Virus record (IMG/VR): IMGVR_UViG_3300030389_002537
Coordinates: 1-61,719 of that record
Direction: 5' to 3' (one strand)
Source: a virus
DNA: 61,719 nucleotides
Position 1 is the first letter of the stretch; every line of letters begins with the position of its first letter. Positions 43,061-52,599 of this stretch are shown in pieces. The translations under genes and the position numbers were made by a program. Below the pieces are notes generated by a model, which worked only from the letters and a program-made list of their open reading frames with translations, made no database searches and was not told where the DNA came from.

Positions 43061-45175
43061 TTGAACGTATTATTATATACTGAAGAGTATGATGAACCTG
43101 CTATCAAGATTTGCCCCAACGGTTCGGAAGGTGAGATTATCGAACTCGGTGGGCTACTCATTTGCCTTCCAAAAAGGCCGACGAAGAAAAACATTATCGG
43201 ATATAAAGAACCAGACTCTATGCAAATGTGGAGAAGGATATCTATGCCGAAGGAACTGTCTCGTATTCGTTCTATGGATGAGTGGGCAGAAATGCCAAAA
43301 CAGTTTAGAGAGAAGTTTCGTCCATATATCGAGGAAGAGTTTAGGCGTAGGCGTGAGGGTTTTTGGTTTTATAACAACGGTACACCTACATATATTACGG
43401 GGAGGCATTACATGATGCTTCAGTGGAGCAAAATGGATATAGGTTATCCTGACTATCTTGAGTTCCAACATGAAATCTTTCTACACATGGCTGCATGCGA
43501 GGCTGATCCACGTTGCATTGGTCAGCTTTATACTAAGTGCCGTCGTTCTGGGTACACTAATATATGTTCTGCTGTACTTGTTGACGAAGCAACACAAGTT
43601 AAAGACAAGCTGCTCGGCATACAGTCAAAAACTGGTAAGGACGCTCAAGAAAATATTTTCATGAAGAAGGTGGTTTATATGTTCAGAAACTATCCTTTCT
43701 TCTTTAAACCTATACAAGACGGTACAACTAATCCACGTATGGAGCTAGCTTTTAGGGAACCGTCAAAGCGTATTACAAAAAACAACAAAACATCACAAAC
43801 TGGTGAAGCGCTTAACACAGTTATAAACTGGAAAAACACAACTAACAACGCATACGATGGTGAAAAGCTACACATATTGTATTTAGATGAAGCAGGAAAA
43901 TGGGAAAAACCTACAGACATAAGAGACGCATGGAGGATTCAGAGGACTTGTTTGATCGTCGGAAGAAAAATCGTGGGAAAGGCTTTGGTGGGAAGCACGG
44001 TAAATCCGATGAGCAAAGGGGGAAAAGAGTACAAAGAGCTATGGGCGGACTCGAACCCTTTGGAGAGGAACGCGAATGGTAGAACTATAAGCGGGCTATA
44101 TAGATTATTTATACCAGCCCAGCAGGCTATAGAGGGCTTTTTTGATAAATATGGCCAGCCTGTTGTAGGCACACCAAAAGAAGCGGTGGAGGGTATAGAT
44201 GGTGATATGATTTCTATAGGGTCTAGGGAGTATTTAAAAAACGAAAGAGAGAGCCTTAAGCATGATCCTTCAGAACTTAACGAGGTAACTAGGCAATTCC
44301 CTTTTACCACAGACGAAGCCTTCAGGGATAGTATCGAGGGTAGTATATTTAATATAGGTAAGATATATCAGCAGATAGAATATAATGACGAGCTGTTTCC
44401 AAATCCCGTAGTAAAAGGTAACTTTATATGGAAAGAAAAAGATAAAGAGGTTGTATTTAGTCCAGACGTAAACGGTAGATTTAAGATAGCATGGATGCCG
44501 CCAGAATCTCAAAGAAACGTAGTGAGAGTAGATAGAGGTAAAAGGGTACCGCCTTTTTCAGATAGAGGATGCGGTGGTGTGGATAGCTATGATCTTGACG
44601 CTACGCTAGACGGTAGGGGTTCAAAAGGTGCCTTGCATCTTTACAATAAATTTCATATGGAGAATCCATCAAATATGTTTGTTGTTGAGTATGCATCCCG
44701 TCCAGATCTTGCAAAAATATTTTATGAGGATGTTTTGATGTGTGCATTTTTCTATGGGTACCCTATACTAATAGAAAACAACAAGTATGGTATAGCAAGG
44801 CACTTTGAATCAAGAGGTTACGACGGATATCTTATGGATAGGCCTCAACATTTAAAAGGTAGCACAAAGACTGTTTCTGTAAAAACTAAAGGTATACCAT
44901 CAAACTCTCAAGACGTAATACAATCACATGCTCAAGCAATAGAATCGTATATACATGAACACGTTGGTGTAAACTATGAAACAGGAAATATAGGGAATAT
45001 GTACTTCAATGATACACTTGAGGATTGGATAGGATTTAAGATAGACAAAAGAACAAAATTTGACTTAACGATAAGCTCTGGATTAGCTTTGTTGGCTGCT
45101 CAAAAAAGCAAGCCAAAGCCTAAAAGTAACTTTACTGAAAAGCAGTTTTTTAGGAGATATAAGGTAACTGGATGA
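43061..45175 (+). CDS. terL: Large terminase subunit
   Basis: 704 residues. An N-terminal ATPase has a deviant Walker A (TKCRRSGYTN, about residues 157-166) and Walker B LYLDEAGKWE with catalytic D/E near 276-277. The C-terminal RNase H-like nuclease has GGVDSYD and, further on, LIENNKYG and DRP motifs typical of Bacteroidota and crAss-like phage terminases. It cuts concatemers and drives DNA into the prohead. Begins with TTG; no nearby in-frame ATG fits. The portal gene follows at a spacing of 19 bases. Confidence 0.88.
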   Translation: MNVLLYTEEYDEPAIKICPNGSEGEIIELGGLLICLPKRPTKKNIIGYKEPDSMQMWRRISMPKELSRIRSMDEWAEMPKQFREKFRPYIEEEFRRRREGFWFYNNGTPTYITGRHYMMLQWSKMDIGYPDYLEFQHEIFLHMAACEADPRCIGQLYTKCRRSGYTNICSAVLVDEATQVKDKLLGIQSKTGKDAQENIFMKKVVYMFRNYPFFFKPIQDGTTNPRMELAFREPSKRITKNNKTSQTGEALNTVINWKNTTNNAYDGEKLHILYLDEAGKWEKPTDIRDAWRIQRTCLIVGRKIVGKALVGSTVNPMSKGGKEYKELWADSNPLERNANGRTISGLYRLFIPAQQAIEGFFDKYGQPVVGTPKEAVEGIDGDMISIGSREYLKNERESLKHDPSELNEVTRQFPFTTDEAFRDSIEGSIFNIGKIYQQIEYNDELFPNPVVKGNFIWKEKDKEVVFSPDVNGRFKIAWMPPESQRNVVRVDRGKRVPPFSDRGCGGVDSYDLDATLDGRGSKGALHLYNKFHMENPSNMFVVEYASRPDLAKIFYEDVLMCAFFYGYPILIENNKYGIARHFESRGYDGYLMDRPQHLKGSTKTVSVKTKGIPSNSQDVIQSHAQAIESYIHEHVGVNYETGNIGNMYFNDTLEDWIGFKIDKRTKFDLTISSGLALLAAQKSKPKPKSNFTEKQFFRRYKVTG

Positions 45176-45180
45176 TTTAC

Positions 45181-45188
45181 TATATTTG
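45181..45188 (+). promoter_or_regulatory. TATATTTG promoter -7 element
   Basis: TATATTTG, six bases, ATG at 45195. A TTG start inside the box at 45186 is not credible. Confidence 0.6.
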
Positions 45189-45194
45189 CATAAT

Positions 45195-47606
45195 ATGTAC
45201 GGACAAAATAACGTAAATAAAAAGAACGGTTTTCCCGATCCGTTAGCGGATCAACAAACCAAAGAGTCTGATGCATACGGACTACAGTACGCAAAGGCTA
45301 TTCACGCTCAGTGGGGCGAAATGAACGAGGTGTCTTCTCTGTATGCTAGAAGAAACAAATTGTTTGATAGAAACAGAGATTATTCTAACGGTACTCAGGA
45401 TACAACTATATATAAGCAGCTTTTAAATTCTTTATCACCAAACAAGGGTGACGGAAGTCTTTTAAATTTAGATTACACTCCAGTACCTATACTCCCAAAA
45501 TTTGTAAAAGTAGTCGTAAACAAAACTTTAGCAAGAGATCCATACCCAAATTTAGAATCTATAGATCCATTATCATCTTCTGAGAAGAATAAGAGAAAGG
45601 ATAAGATGAGAATGCAAGTGGAGGCAAAAGAGTTATTGAAGTCTTTGAAAGAAAAAACAGGTGTTGTTCTGGATATGGATCCAGATAATATACCAGACAC
45701 GTTAGAGGAGGCTGAAATATTTATGGATACTAACATTAAGACTGATGCTGAGATAGCTGCTCAGGTCGGGACAAACATGACATTATCCTGGAGTAACTTT
45801 TCTGATACCACATATAGAAGAGCTGTTAACGATATAGTTACACTTGGCATGGGTGTTGTTAAAAGAAGGAATGATCCTAACCAAGGCATATCGATAGAGT
45901 ATGTAGATCCAGCTTCTTTTATACATAGCTACACGGAAGATCCAAATTTTGAGGATTTAGTATATGCAGGAAGTGTAAAGAGAATGTCTATTCAGGAGTT
46001 GAAGAGAATGTCAGCTGGGTCTTTTACCGAAGAGCAATACAAAGAAATAGCAGATAAGGTTAAGAATAAAAGAGGCAACGATGCAAACAAGATGTCTCTA
46101 CAACACTACGACGACCGCCTCAACAGAACAAACTATGGTTATGACGAGTATATGGTTGATGTTTTAGATTTTGAGTTTATATCTGTAGACACCATGTTTT
46201 TTGAAGAAAAAGAAAGTAGACACGGTAATAACGGATTTTACTACAAAGGTTTTTCTTATAAAGAAAAGTCTGGTAGTGTCTTCGAGAGGACTCCTCACAA
46301 GATGGAGATGGCTGTTGTTTATGGAGGCTGCTACATCTTGGAGGCTGACAAGCTTTTTAATTACGGTAGATCTAAGAATGTACCAAAGAACATTCACGAT
46401 ATATCAAAATGCAGACTTTCGTATTCTGTAGCAGCTACCAATATCAGAAGAATGATACCTAAATCTATGGTAGAGAGTTGTTCTGGATTTGCAGATATGC
46501 TACAGCTTACACATCTAAAGATACAGCAAGCGATAGCTAAAGCTAAGCCAGACGGTTTAATTATAGATATTGAAGGTTTAGAGAATGTACAGTTAGGTAA
46601 AGGCGGTGAGTTGCAACCTCTAGAGCTACATGATATATACGAACAGACTGGTGTCTTCTATTACAGAAGTAAAAATCCAGAGGGAGGATTTCAAAACCCA
46701 CCTATACGTGAGATAGGAAATACTATAAGAAACATAAATGAGCTCATAGGTTTGTATAATCACTACATGCAGCTTATTAGAGATACGACGGGTATCAATG
46801 AGGCTATGGATGCTTCTACACCAAAAGGTGATGCTCTTGTAGGTGTTCAGCAGCAAGCAATCAATGCTGGTAATAATGCAATATATGATATCACAAACGC
46901 ATCAATGATGTTGTTTAAGAGGGTTTGTCAGGATGTTGTTAAATGCTTACAGATACTTCCATCGGATTCAGTTCTATACAAGATATATACAAATGCTATA
47001 GGCGAAGAAAACATGAATGTACTTACTTCGTTTAAGGAATTGTCTATGTACAACTTCGGGGTGCATGTTGTTAAGGAGATGGAAGATAAGGATAAAGAAT
47101 ATCTGGAGATGAATATACAGATGGCTATACAGCAGCAACAGATTGATTTAGAAGATGCCATGGCTATAAGAAACATCAAGGATGTTAATCAGGCAGAAAG
47201 GTTGCTTATTATACGTAGAAAAAAGAGAATGCAGGAGCAGCAGCAGATGGCTATGCAGAATTCTCAACAGCAAGCTCAACAAGCTGCAGCGGCTGCAGAA
47301 CAAGCTTCAGCAGCTCGTATGCAAGAATTGCAAGCGCAAGCTCAAATAGACCAGCAAGAGATACAGTTGAAGGGTCAGCTTGAAATGCAGCTAGCTCAGA
47401 TGAGACATGAGTTCAATAAAGAGATTGAAACAATACGAGCTCAGGCTACTCTTGGATTTAAAGAGGATGATCAAAATTTCAAAGAGAAGCTAGATATAAT
47501 GAAGGAGGATAGAAAGGATCAACGTCAAGAGGATAATGCAGAAAATCAAATGAAGATCACACAAATAGCTCAGGGTGAGGAACCAGAGCCACAGCAAATG
47601 ATGTAA
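45195..47606 (+). CDS. Portal protein
   Basis: 803 residues. Order and length match large crAss-like and podovirus portals. A body with NMTLSWSNFSDTTYRRAVND, the YVDPASFIHSYTEDP wing and IQQAIAKAKPDGLIIDIEGL core leads to a long C-terminal coiled coil rich in Gln, Ala and Glu (about 660-790). Forms the dodecameric gate through which terminase packs DNA. The start is set at the ATG following the promoter. Confident by position and pattern. Confidence 0.82.
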   Translation: MYGQNNVNKKNGFPDPLADQQTKESDAYGLQYAKAIHAQWGEMNEVSSLYARRNKLFDRNRDYSNGTQDTTIYKQLLNSLSPNKGDGSLLNLDYTPVPILPKFVKVVVNKTLARDPYPNLESIDPLSSSEKNKRKDKMRMQVEAKELLKSLKEKTGVVLDMDPDNIPDTLEEAEIFMDTNIKTDAEIAAQVGTNMTLSWSNFSDTTYRRAVNDIVTLGMGVVKRRNDPNQGISIEYVDPASFIHSYTEDPNFEDLVYAGSVKRMSIQELKRMSAGSFTEEQYKEIADKVKNKRGNDANKMSLQHYDDRLNRTNYGYDEYMVDVLDFEFISVDTMFFEEKESRHGNNGFYYKGFSYKEKSGSVFERTPHKMEMAVVYGGCYILEADKLFNYGRSKNVPKNIHDISKCRLSYSVAATNIRRMIPKSMVESCSGFADMLQLTHLKIQQAIAKAKPDGLIIDIEGLENVQLGKGGELQPLELHDIYEQTGVFYYRSKNPEGGFQNPPIREIGNTIRNINELIGLYNHYMQLIRDTTGINEAMDASTPKGDALVGVQQQAINAGNNAIYDITNASMMLFKRVCQDVVKCLQILPSDSVLYKIYTNAIGEENMNVLTSFKELSMYNFGVHVVKEMEDKDKEYLEMNIQMAIQQQQIDLEDAMAIRNIKDVNQAERLLIIRRKKRMQEQQQMAMQNSQQQAQQAAAAAEQASAARMQELQAQAQIDQQEIQLKGQLEMQLAQMRHEFNKEIETIRAQATLGFKEDDQNFKEKLDIMKEDRKDQRQEDNAENQMKITQIAQGEEPEPQQMM

Positions 47607-47607
47607 A

Positions 47608-48036
47608 ATGGCAAAGATAAATTTCGACATATCAAAAAGACTTGACATCACTGTTAAGCGTGGTGATTCTTTTAAATTAGAACTAACACTAAAAGATTCT
47701 AGTGATAATCCTTTAAACCTACATGGTGATACATTTCATTTTGCAGTTGCTGCAGAAAATGGTATTAGAATGGGGACTAACACGGTAGTGCCTCCTCCGA
47801 CCATTGTTACAGATCAAATACTTACAGACGACGAGAGCACAACAGCAGAGACAGCTACAGGTAAAGTTAGGTTTGAGGCTTCAGCAGCTGATTTAAAATT
47901 TAATTTACCAGCAGGAACTCATAGATATGATATACAATATGTAGACGCTAGTGATACTATTGACGGTGAAGGCAATGCTCGAACAATACTTTTTGGAAAC
48001 TTTATTGTTAAAGACGATTTTAGTATTCTTCTGTAA
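47608..48036 (+). CDS. Small beta-rich structural protein (BppU N-terminal-like)
   Basis: 142 residues. RLDITVKRGDSFKLELTLKDSSDNPLNL and the strand-rich remainder resemble the N-terminal beta-sandwich of BppU-type baseplate proteins. One base after the portal stop. Role in virion inferred. Confidence 0.5.
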   Translation: MAKINFDISKRLDITVKRGDSFKLELTLKDSSDNPLNLHGDTFHFAVAAENGIRMGTNTVVPPPTIVTDQILTDDESTTAETATGKVRFEASAADLKFNLPAGTHRYDIQYVDASDTIDGEGNARTILFGNFIVKDDFSILL

Positions 48037-48194
48037 TGAGTATTACAATAAATACATCTACAAGCAGTATGGATATAACAGAGCCTGTTGTAGTGACTAC
48101 AAAAGTTACTGAATCTTCTGTTATAACAACTACAGCTACACATCCTACAAAACTTAATATAGAGGTTACACTTAATTCAAGATCATTAAGATGA
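48036..48194 (+). CDS. Small Thr/Ser-rich protein
   Basis: 52 residues of beta-favouring Thr, Ser and Val. TAATG overlap with the previous gene and ATGA overlap with the next, so translationally linked to the T9SS protein. Unknown role. Confidence 0.6.
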   Translation: MSITINTSTSSMDITEPVVVTTKVTESSVITTTATHPTKLNIEVTLNSRSLR

Positions 48195-50395
48195 GATATA
48201 TACTATCCGCTTTATTTTTTATGCCTACGTTTCTTTTATCTCAAGGAAGTTGGCTTGATGTTCAGGTTCAAACAGATCAATACGCTGGAGAAAGCTCCTG
48301 GAAAATACTTAGTGATTCAAATATTGTAGCCACCAGCTTCCCTCTTCAAAACAACACTTTACAAAACCAAATGGTATTTTTGCCCTCTGGTGATTATGAT
48401 TTTGTGATGATGGATGCTTTTGGTGATGGGATATGTTGTCAATTTGGAGAGGGTTGGTATAGAATAAGCAATAATTGTGGATTAGACACAGCGGTGTATG
48501 ATTTTGACTCAGCTGTAGACACTATACCTTTTACACTCAATCCATGTATGCCACCTCTTCCTGGATGCACCAATCCTGTTGCTAACAACTACAATCCGTG
48601 GGCTAATATTGATAACGGAAGTTGCAATGTATTTGAGTGCGATTCTACAGAGACTTTGGTTTCTATGGACCTTACGCTAGATACATGGCCTGGAGAAACT
48701 GGATTCACATTAGTTGATATAGCTACTGGTGATTTTTATGATCAAGTGATACCTGGTGAGTTTGATTTTGGGGATCAACTTGCTACATATACTTATAACT
48801 TCTGTGTTAGCTTAGGGTTTGAATTAATATTAGTAGATGAGTTTGGTGACGGACTAAACGGTTATGCGTCAGGCGGTCAGGATGGGGCTTGTGTTATTAC
48901 AGCCTGTGACAGTGTATTATGGGAGCTAGAAGACCTAGCATTTACTACGTTTGACGACGGTAATACAATGTACTCTGGGGCTATATTTACAGAGCCGTGT
49001 CCCCCAGCACCGCCCATTTACGGGTGTATGGATGATGATTATGTAGACTATAATCCAGAGGCTGAGTTGCCAGATACTTGTGAAACGCTACATACCTGGG
49101 GTTGTACAGATCCAGAAGCTTTAAACTACGATAGCACTGCAACAATATCAGACCTTGTAGGCCCATGTAGCATACAGATTATCCTTGAGGATGACGCAGC
49201 TGACGGATGGGGTAATTCTACTATAGGTATGGTGCAGGGTGAGCAACAGTGGATGTTTACTGTAGGACCTGGTGAGTTTTCTCAGTCGTGGAATATCACT
49301 TTAGACTCTGACGAAGAGGTTGATATATATTACTTCCAAGCTGGTAATCAACAGCAATCGTCTCAAGAGCTTGCCTTCCAAACACTACATAACTCAGTGT
49401 ATGTCCTTAATGAAGCTGGAGATACTTTGCTGTCTGAGGGAAGTAATCCATTTATAAACAACGGGCAGGGAGCTCTTCAACCATTTACTGGACCTAACTG
49501 GACGGTGTATCATTTTACTCCTTTTTGTGGAGATGGGTGTATACCTTATGTGTATGGATGTACTGATGAAACTTCATGTAACTACAATCCTGAAGCCAAC
49601 ACAAACTCTGACTGTAACTATCCAGTCCAGTATTACGATTGTGATAATAGCTGCATTAATGATGATGATAGTGACGGAGTATGTAATGAGCTGGAAGTTG
49701 TAGGCTGCCAAGATCCGACCGCTTTCAATTATAATGCACTAGCAACAGATGCAGGCGATTGCATCCCAGTTATCTTTGGCTGTACTGATCCTACGCAATT
49801 TAACTACAACCCAGAAGCTAATACAGAAAACGGAGGGTGTATACCTTATGTATATGGCTGTATGAATCCATATGCGTTTAATTACAATCCAGATGCTAAC
49901 ACAGAATTAGAAGACTCGTGTATTGAAGTGTTAGTTGACTGCATGGACCCTGATGCGTTTAATTACAACGAGTTAGCAAACACTCCTGATGAAAATCTTT
50001 GTCTGTATGATGCTGGGTGTATCACAGGCCCTGGAGAGCCTTATTGGTTAAACGACGGGTGTTACGCATGGATCATAGATATTGACCCATATTGCTGTGA
50101 GGTTGCATGGGATGAAACGTGCGTAGATCTTTACTCATACTGCGAGCAAGGATGGCCGCAAGGAGTGCTAGAAACAACAAGAGATATAACTATATATCCT
50201 AACCCTGCAAGCATGATCTTAAATGTGCAGGCCCCCGTAGAGGCTATTACAAGCCTATATAACGCATTTGGACAGCTTGTAGTGGTTGGGACTACAGACA
50301 AGACAATAGACCTCTCACAGCTCTCTAATGGAGTGTATGAGGTTGTAATAGAATATAATGGAATAATTATTAACAAGAAAATTATAAAATCATGA
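48191..50395 (+). CDS. Secreted repeat protein with T9SS C-terminal sorting domain
   Basis: 734 residues. Sec signal peptide at 1-18. Two regions with DAFGDGICC and DEFGDGLNG resemble modules of Bacteroidota surface proteins. Eight Cys-flanked repeats of the form GC-x-D/N-P-x-A-x-NYN-P-x-A-N follow, at residues 125-615. A WD-x-x-C-x-x-x-Y-x-x-C module precedes the C-terminal domain. That domain (about 662-734: IYPNPA, YNAFGQLV, IDLSQLSNGVYEVVI, KKIIKS) is a textbook type A sorting signal of the type IX secretion system. In the host it would cross the outer membrane by T9SS and be anchored or released. Finding such a gene in a phage late operon, between portal and capsid, is unexpected. Confidence 0.85.
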   Translation: MRYILSALFFMPTFLLSQGSWLDVQVQTDQYAGESSWKILSDSNIVATSFPLQNNTLQNQMVFLPSGDYDFVMMDAFGDGICCQFGEGWYRISNNCGLDTAVYDFDSAVDTIPFTLNPCMPPLPGCTNPVANNYNPWANIDNGSCNVFECDSTETLVSMDLTLDTWPGETGFTLVDIATGDFYDQVIPGEFDFGDQLATYTYNFCVSLGFELILVDEFGDGLNGYASGGQDGACVITACDSVLWELEDLAFTTFDDGNTMYSGAIFTEPCPPAPPIYGCMDDDYVDYNPEAELPDTCETLHTWGCTDPEALNYDSTATISDLVGPCSIQIILEDDAADGWGNSTIGMVQGEQQWMFTVGPGEFSQSWNITLDSDEEVDIYYFQAGNQQQSSQELAFQTLHNSVYVLNEAGDTLLSEGSNPFINNGQGALQPFTGPNWTVYHFTPFCGDGCIPYVYGCTDETSCNYNPEANTNSDCNYPVQYYDCDNSCINDDDSDGVCNELEVVGCQDPTAFNYNALATDAGDCIPVIFGCTDPTQFNYNPEANTENGGCIPYVYGCMNPYAFNYNPDANTELEDSCIEVLVDCMDPDAFNYNELANTPDENLCLYDAGCITGPGEPYWLNDGCYAWIIDIDPYCCEVAWDETCVDLYSYCEQGWPQGVLETTRDITIYPNPASMILNVQAPVEAITSLYNAFGQLVVVGTTDKTIDLSQLSNGVYEVVIEYNGIIINKKIIKS
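48563..50010 (+). repeat. Cys-flanked NYNPxAN protein repeats
   Basis: Eight diverged copies coding GC-x-D/N-P-x-A-x-NYN-P-x-A-N-x-C, clustered at 48563-48625, 49020-49170 and 49555-50010. They are shared with host-type secreted proteins. Confidence 0.75.
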
Positions 50396-50580
50396 AAGTG
50401 AATTGGATAAACAGTTGGAACTCTTATAACAAAAAAGAGAAGTATGAGTTAAACTTTAGATTAGGCACAGTAAGCGTGCTTGAAATTTCGTTTTGCCCAT
50501 GCCCAGCATGCGACAAGAAAAAGAAAAAGGCATGCCCAAGATTTAGATTTATGATACTCAACTTTGGATTTGAATTCTAA
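50392..50580 (+). CDS. Small Cys-rich protein
   Basis: 62 residues with a CPCPACDKKKKKACPR cluster, a possible metal site, then an aromatic C-terminus. ATGA overlap with the T9SS protein gene and TAATG overlap with the barrel gene. Tightly linked to both; no family recognised. Confidence 0.55.
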   Translation: MKVNWINSWNSYNKKEKYELNFRLGTVSVLEISFCPCPACDKKKKKACPRFRFMILNFGFEF

Positions 50581-51653
50581 TGACAAAGAAAAAAGATTTA
50601 ACTGTATTTGTCTATGCCTTGATCATGATCGTGGCCTTTATATTAGGCACCACTCTTGAAGCAAAAGGACAAACTCTAAAGAAAACATTTAAGTATGCTA
50701 CATTCTATACTGCTTTTAGTGGTGGTAACTCTGTGGCTGACGACAACATCTATTCCGTGACGAATGGTTTACAGACTGATATTGTTGAAACTCCTTTTGA
50801 TTATTCTATTACAGCTGGTGTTCGTAAGATCGCTAGATTTGGATACGAAAACAGGGCTAATGTTTTTTATGACGGTACAGAAAAATCTTACAGTGATGCA
50901 GCAAACATCGGTAAAGTAAAAGGTTTTGAGTTTTTGTTTGAGGCTGACTGGCGTAGACAACAAGGTAGAAACTTTTTAGATCAAGACTATTTCTTACGAT
51001 ATGTAGCAAAAAATTGGATAGCTAAGGTTGAATACCTGCAGGATGGTTTTGCAGATGTACAATACTTCGAGGGGTCTCAGCGATTAAGACTTAACATAAA
51101 CGACCGCCTCAGTTTTAACATTGGTGTTGCTCAACGTATATCAGAACCTTACGGCTATGATGCTTTAGAAGAGTGGGTGTTGTTAAACAACAATATACAC
51201 TACACAAGCCTCGCTCTACAAGAAGGGTATACCGTAGACGTACAAGGTGGTGAATACTTTGCTCCAGATGGCACGCTCGTAGCTAACAGTGTTGATGTTT
51301 GGGAGCAAGTTATTATACCTCAAGTTATTGACGACTACGTAGCTAGGAAGAGAAGTGAGCTTCCTAATGTTTGGAACTATTCTTTAGTAGTTGGGTATGA
51401 TTACTATAAGTATTCTAAAGAGTTTTGGGTGCATAGTTGGGCTAGTGTGATGCCGTACCACCTTAAGACTGACGATGAGTTTTCTTACTTCGAAACCACT
51501 GAAGGGGGGCAATGGATAGATTACGGTGCAGGCCTTATCTTTGGGTGGAGATTAAACAAGAGTCTTGGTGTATTCTTAGAGGGTAAATACAATAAGTATT
51601 GGAATCGAGAATGGCACGATTTCTCTGTCGGACTAAACTATGTGATATTGTAA
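50580..51653 (+). CDS. Outer-membrane beta-barrel protein candidate
   Basis: 357 residues. Hydrophobic N-terminal signal (about 9-30, ending EAKGQT). Alternating polar and aromatic strands follow (for example YSITAGVRKIARFGYENRAN, FLFEADWRRQ, LSFNIGVAQRIS, FGWRLNKSLGVFLEGKYNKYW) and a final strand DFSVGLNYVIL. This is the usual pattern of transmembrane beta-barrels. Lies next to the T9SS substrate, suggesting that both act at the host outer membrane. A virion role is an alternative. Confidence 0.6.
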   Translation: MTKKKDLTVFVYALIMIVAFILGTTLEAKGQTLKKTFKYATFYTAFSGGNSVADDNIYSVTNGLQTDIVETPFDYSITAGVRKIARFGYENRANVFYDGTEKSYSDAANIGKVKGFEFLFEADWRRQQGRNFLDQDYFLRYVAKNWIAKVEYLQDGFADVQYFEGSQRLRLNINDRLSFNIGVAQRISEPYGYDALEEWVLLNNNIHYTSLALQEGYTVDVQGGEYFAPDGTLVANSVDVWEQVIIPQVIDDYVARKRSELPNVWNYSLVVGYDYYKYSKEFWVHSWASVMPYHLKTDDEFSYFETTEGGQWIDYGAGLIFGWRLNKSLGVFLEGKYNKYWNREWHDFSVGLNYVIL

Positions 51654-51937
51654 TGGCTAAACAAATTGGAGAAGATACTAAAGTAACACTAGACCTAAAA
51701 ACAATAGGGATGGGTATAGCAGGGCTAGCAGCCCTTATTGGGATGTGGTTTGCTCTTCAAGCAGACATCGCTTTAGCCATGGAGTTACCAGAGCCAGCAG
51801 ATCCAGAGATTACACGCATGGAGTTTGATATGAAGGACCAGCTAGTACGTCAAACAATTATGACAACTCAAGAAGATGTGTCAGAGCTGAAAGAGGACCT
51901 GGACCGCATCGAAGAAAAAATAGATAAACTACAATGA
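51653..51937 (+). CDS. Membrane-anchored coiled-coil protein, spanin-like candidate
   Basis: 94 residues from the ATG at 51653 (TAATG overlap). One membrane helix (about residues 17-37, GMGIAGLAALIGMWFALQAD) and a C-terminal coiled coil (EDVSELKEDLDRIEEKIDKL). Layout like the inner spanin of lambda (Rz) or small phage membrane proteins. No outer spanin lipoprotein is evident nearby. Confidence 0.55.
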   Translation: MAKQIGEDTKVTLDLKTIGMGIAGLAALIGMWFALQADIALAMELPEPADPEITRMEFDMKDQLVRQTIMTTQEDVSELKEDLDRIEEKIDKLQ

Positions 51938-52272
51938 ATAACTTAATCTACATATGTTTGTTTGCAATTACATCTCTTAGTATGGGTATACCAGATTCAG
52001 GAGTATGTGTTGTTGAGTTTAACGCTAGTTTTAACTCTGCTAACAGTGTAGGTTGGATTGATGAGCTTAGCGACTGTAAAGGCAAGAGGGTAGATATAGC
52101 TGCTGAGCCAGAGCTACAAAAAGAACATAAAATTGTGGTAGTGCCAACTGTAATTATATTTAATGAAGGAGAAGAAGTAAAACGATTTCAAGGCAACATT
52201 ATGATGCAACTTGAGGCAACTCAAGATGAAGTGCAAGAGGCGGTCGATGAAATTATAATGAGTGACTTCTAA
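51934..52272 (+). CDS. Exported thioredoxin-fold protein lacking CXXC
   Basis: 112 residues. A short N-terminal signal-like segment is followed by VVEFNASF, a D-E-L-S-D-C-K helix, KGKRVDIAAEP, KIVVVPTVIIFNEGEEVKRFQG: a thioredoxin fold with the cis-proline loop (VPT). The CXXC pair is missing: the site is SFNSAN. Likely a structural or binding role in the periplasm. ATGA overlap with the coiled-coil gene. Confidence 0.6.
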   Translation: MNNLIYICLFAITSLSMGIPDSGVCVVEFNASFNSANSVGWIDELSDCKGKRVDIAAEPELQKEHKIVVVPTVIIFNEGEEVKRFQGNIMMQLEATQDEVQEAVDEIIMSDF

Positions 52273-52598
52273 TGAAGGTTTGCAAGCATGGATGTAAGAG
52301 TATGCGCAAGGGCGGTAAGATGCCCAAAAAGTTTTCTGTAAAAAGTGGAGACAAGTCTCCTTCTGGCGGATTAACAGCAAAAGGTGTTAGGCGTTATCGT
52401 GCTGCAAATCCAGGGAGCAAATTAAAGACAGCTGTTACAACAAAACCGTCAAAACTAAAGAAGGGTAGTAAGGCGGCTAAACGTAGAAAATCTTTCTGCG
52501 CAAGAATGAGTGGAATGAAGAAAAGGTTAACCAGTGCTAAGACAGCTAGAGATCCAAACTCTAGAATAAATAAAGCGCTTAGAAAATGGAATTGTTAA
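52272..52598 (+). CDS. Basic protein, DUF6321-like
   Basis: 108 residues, very basic, with PSGGLTAKGVRRYRAANPGS, FCARMSGMKKRL and DPNSRINKALRKWNC. This set of motifs is typical of a small marine-phage protein family (DUF6321). First of four consecutive basic genes; probably DNA-binding inside the virion or on packaged DNA. Confidence 0.65.
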   Translation: MKVCKHGCKSMRKGGKMPKKFSVKSGDKSPSGGLTAKGVRRYRAANPGSKLKTAVTTKPSKLKKGSKAAKRRKSFCARMSGMKKRLTSAKTARDPNSRINKALRKWNC

Positions 52599-52599
52599 T

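Noticed and set aside
43154-43471. Minus-strand frame opposite the large terminase
   Set aside because: Composition and lack of start signal mark it as a shadow of terL.
45186-45194. TTG start giving three extra residues on the portal protein
   Set aside because: The TTG lies inside the TATATTTG promoter box; the ATG at 45195 fits the promoter spacing.
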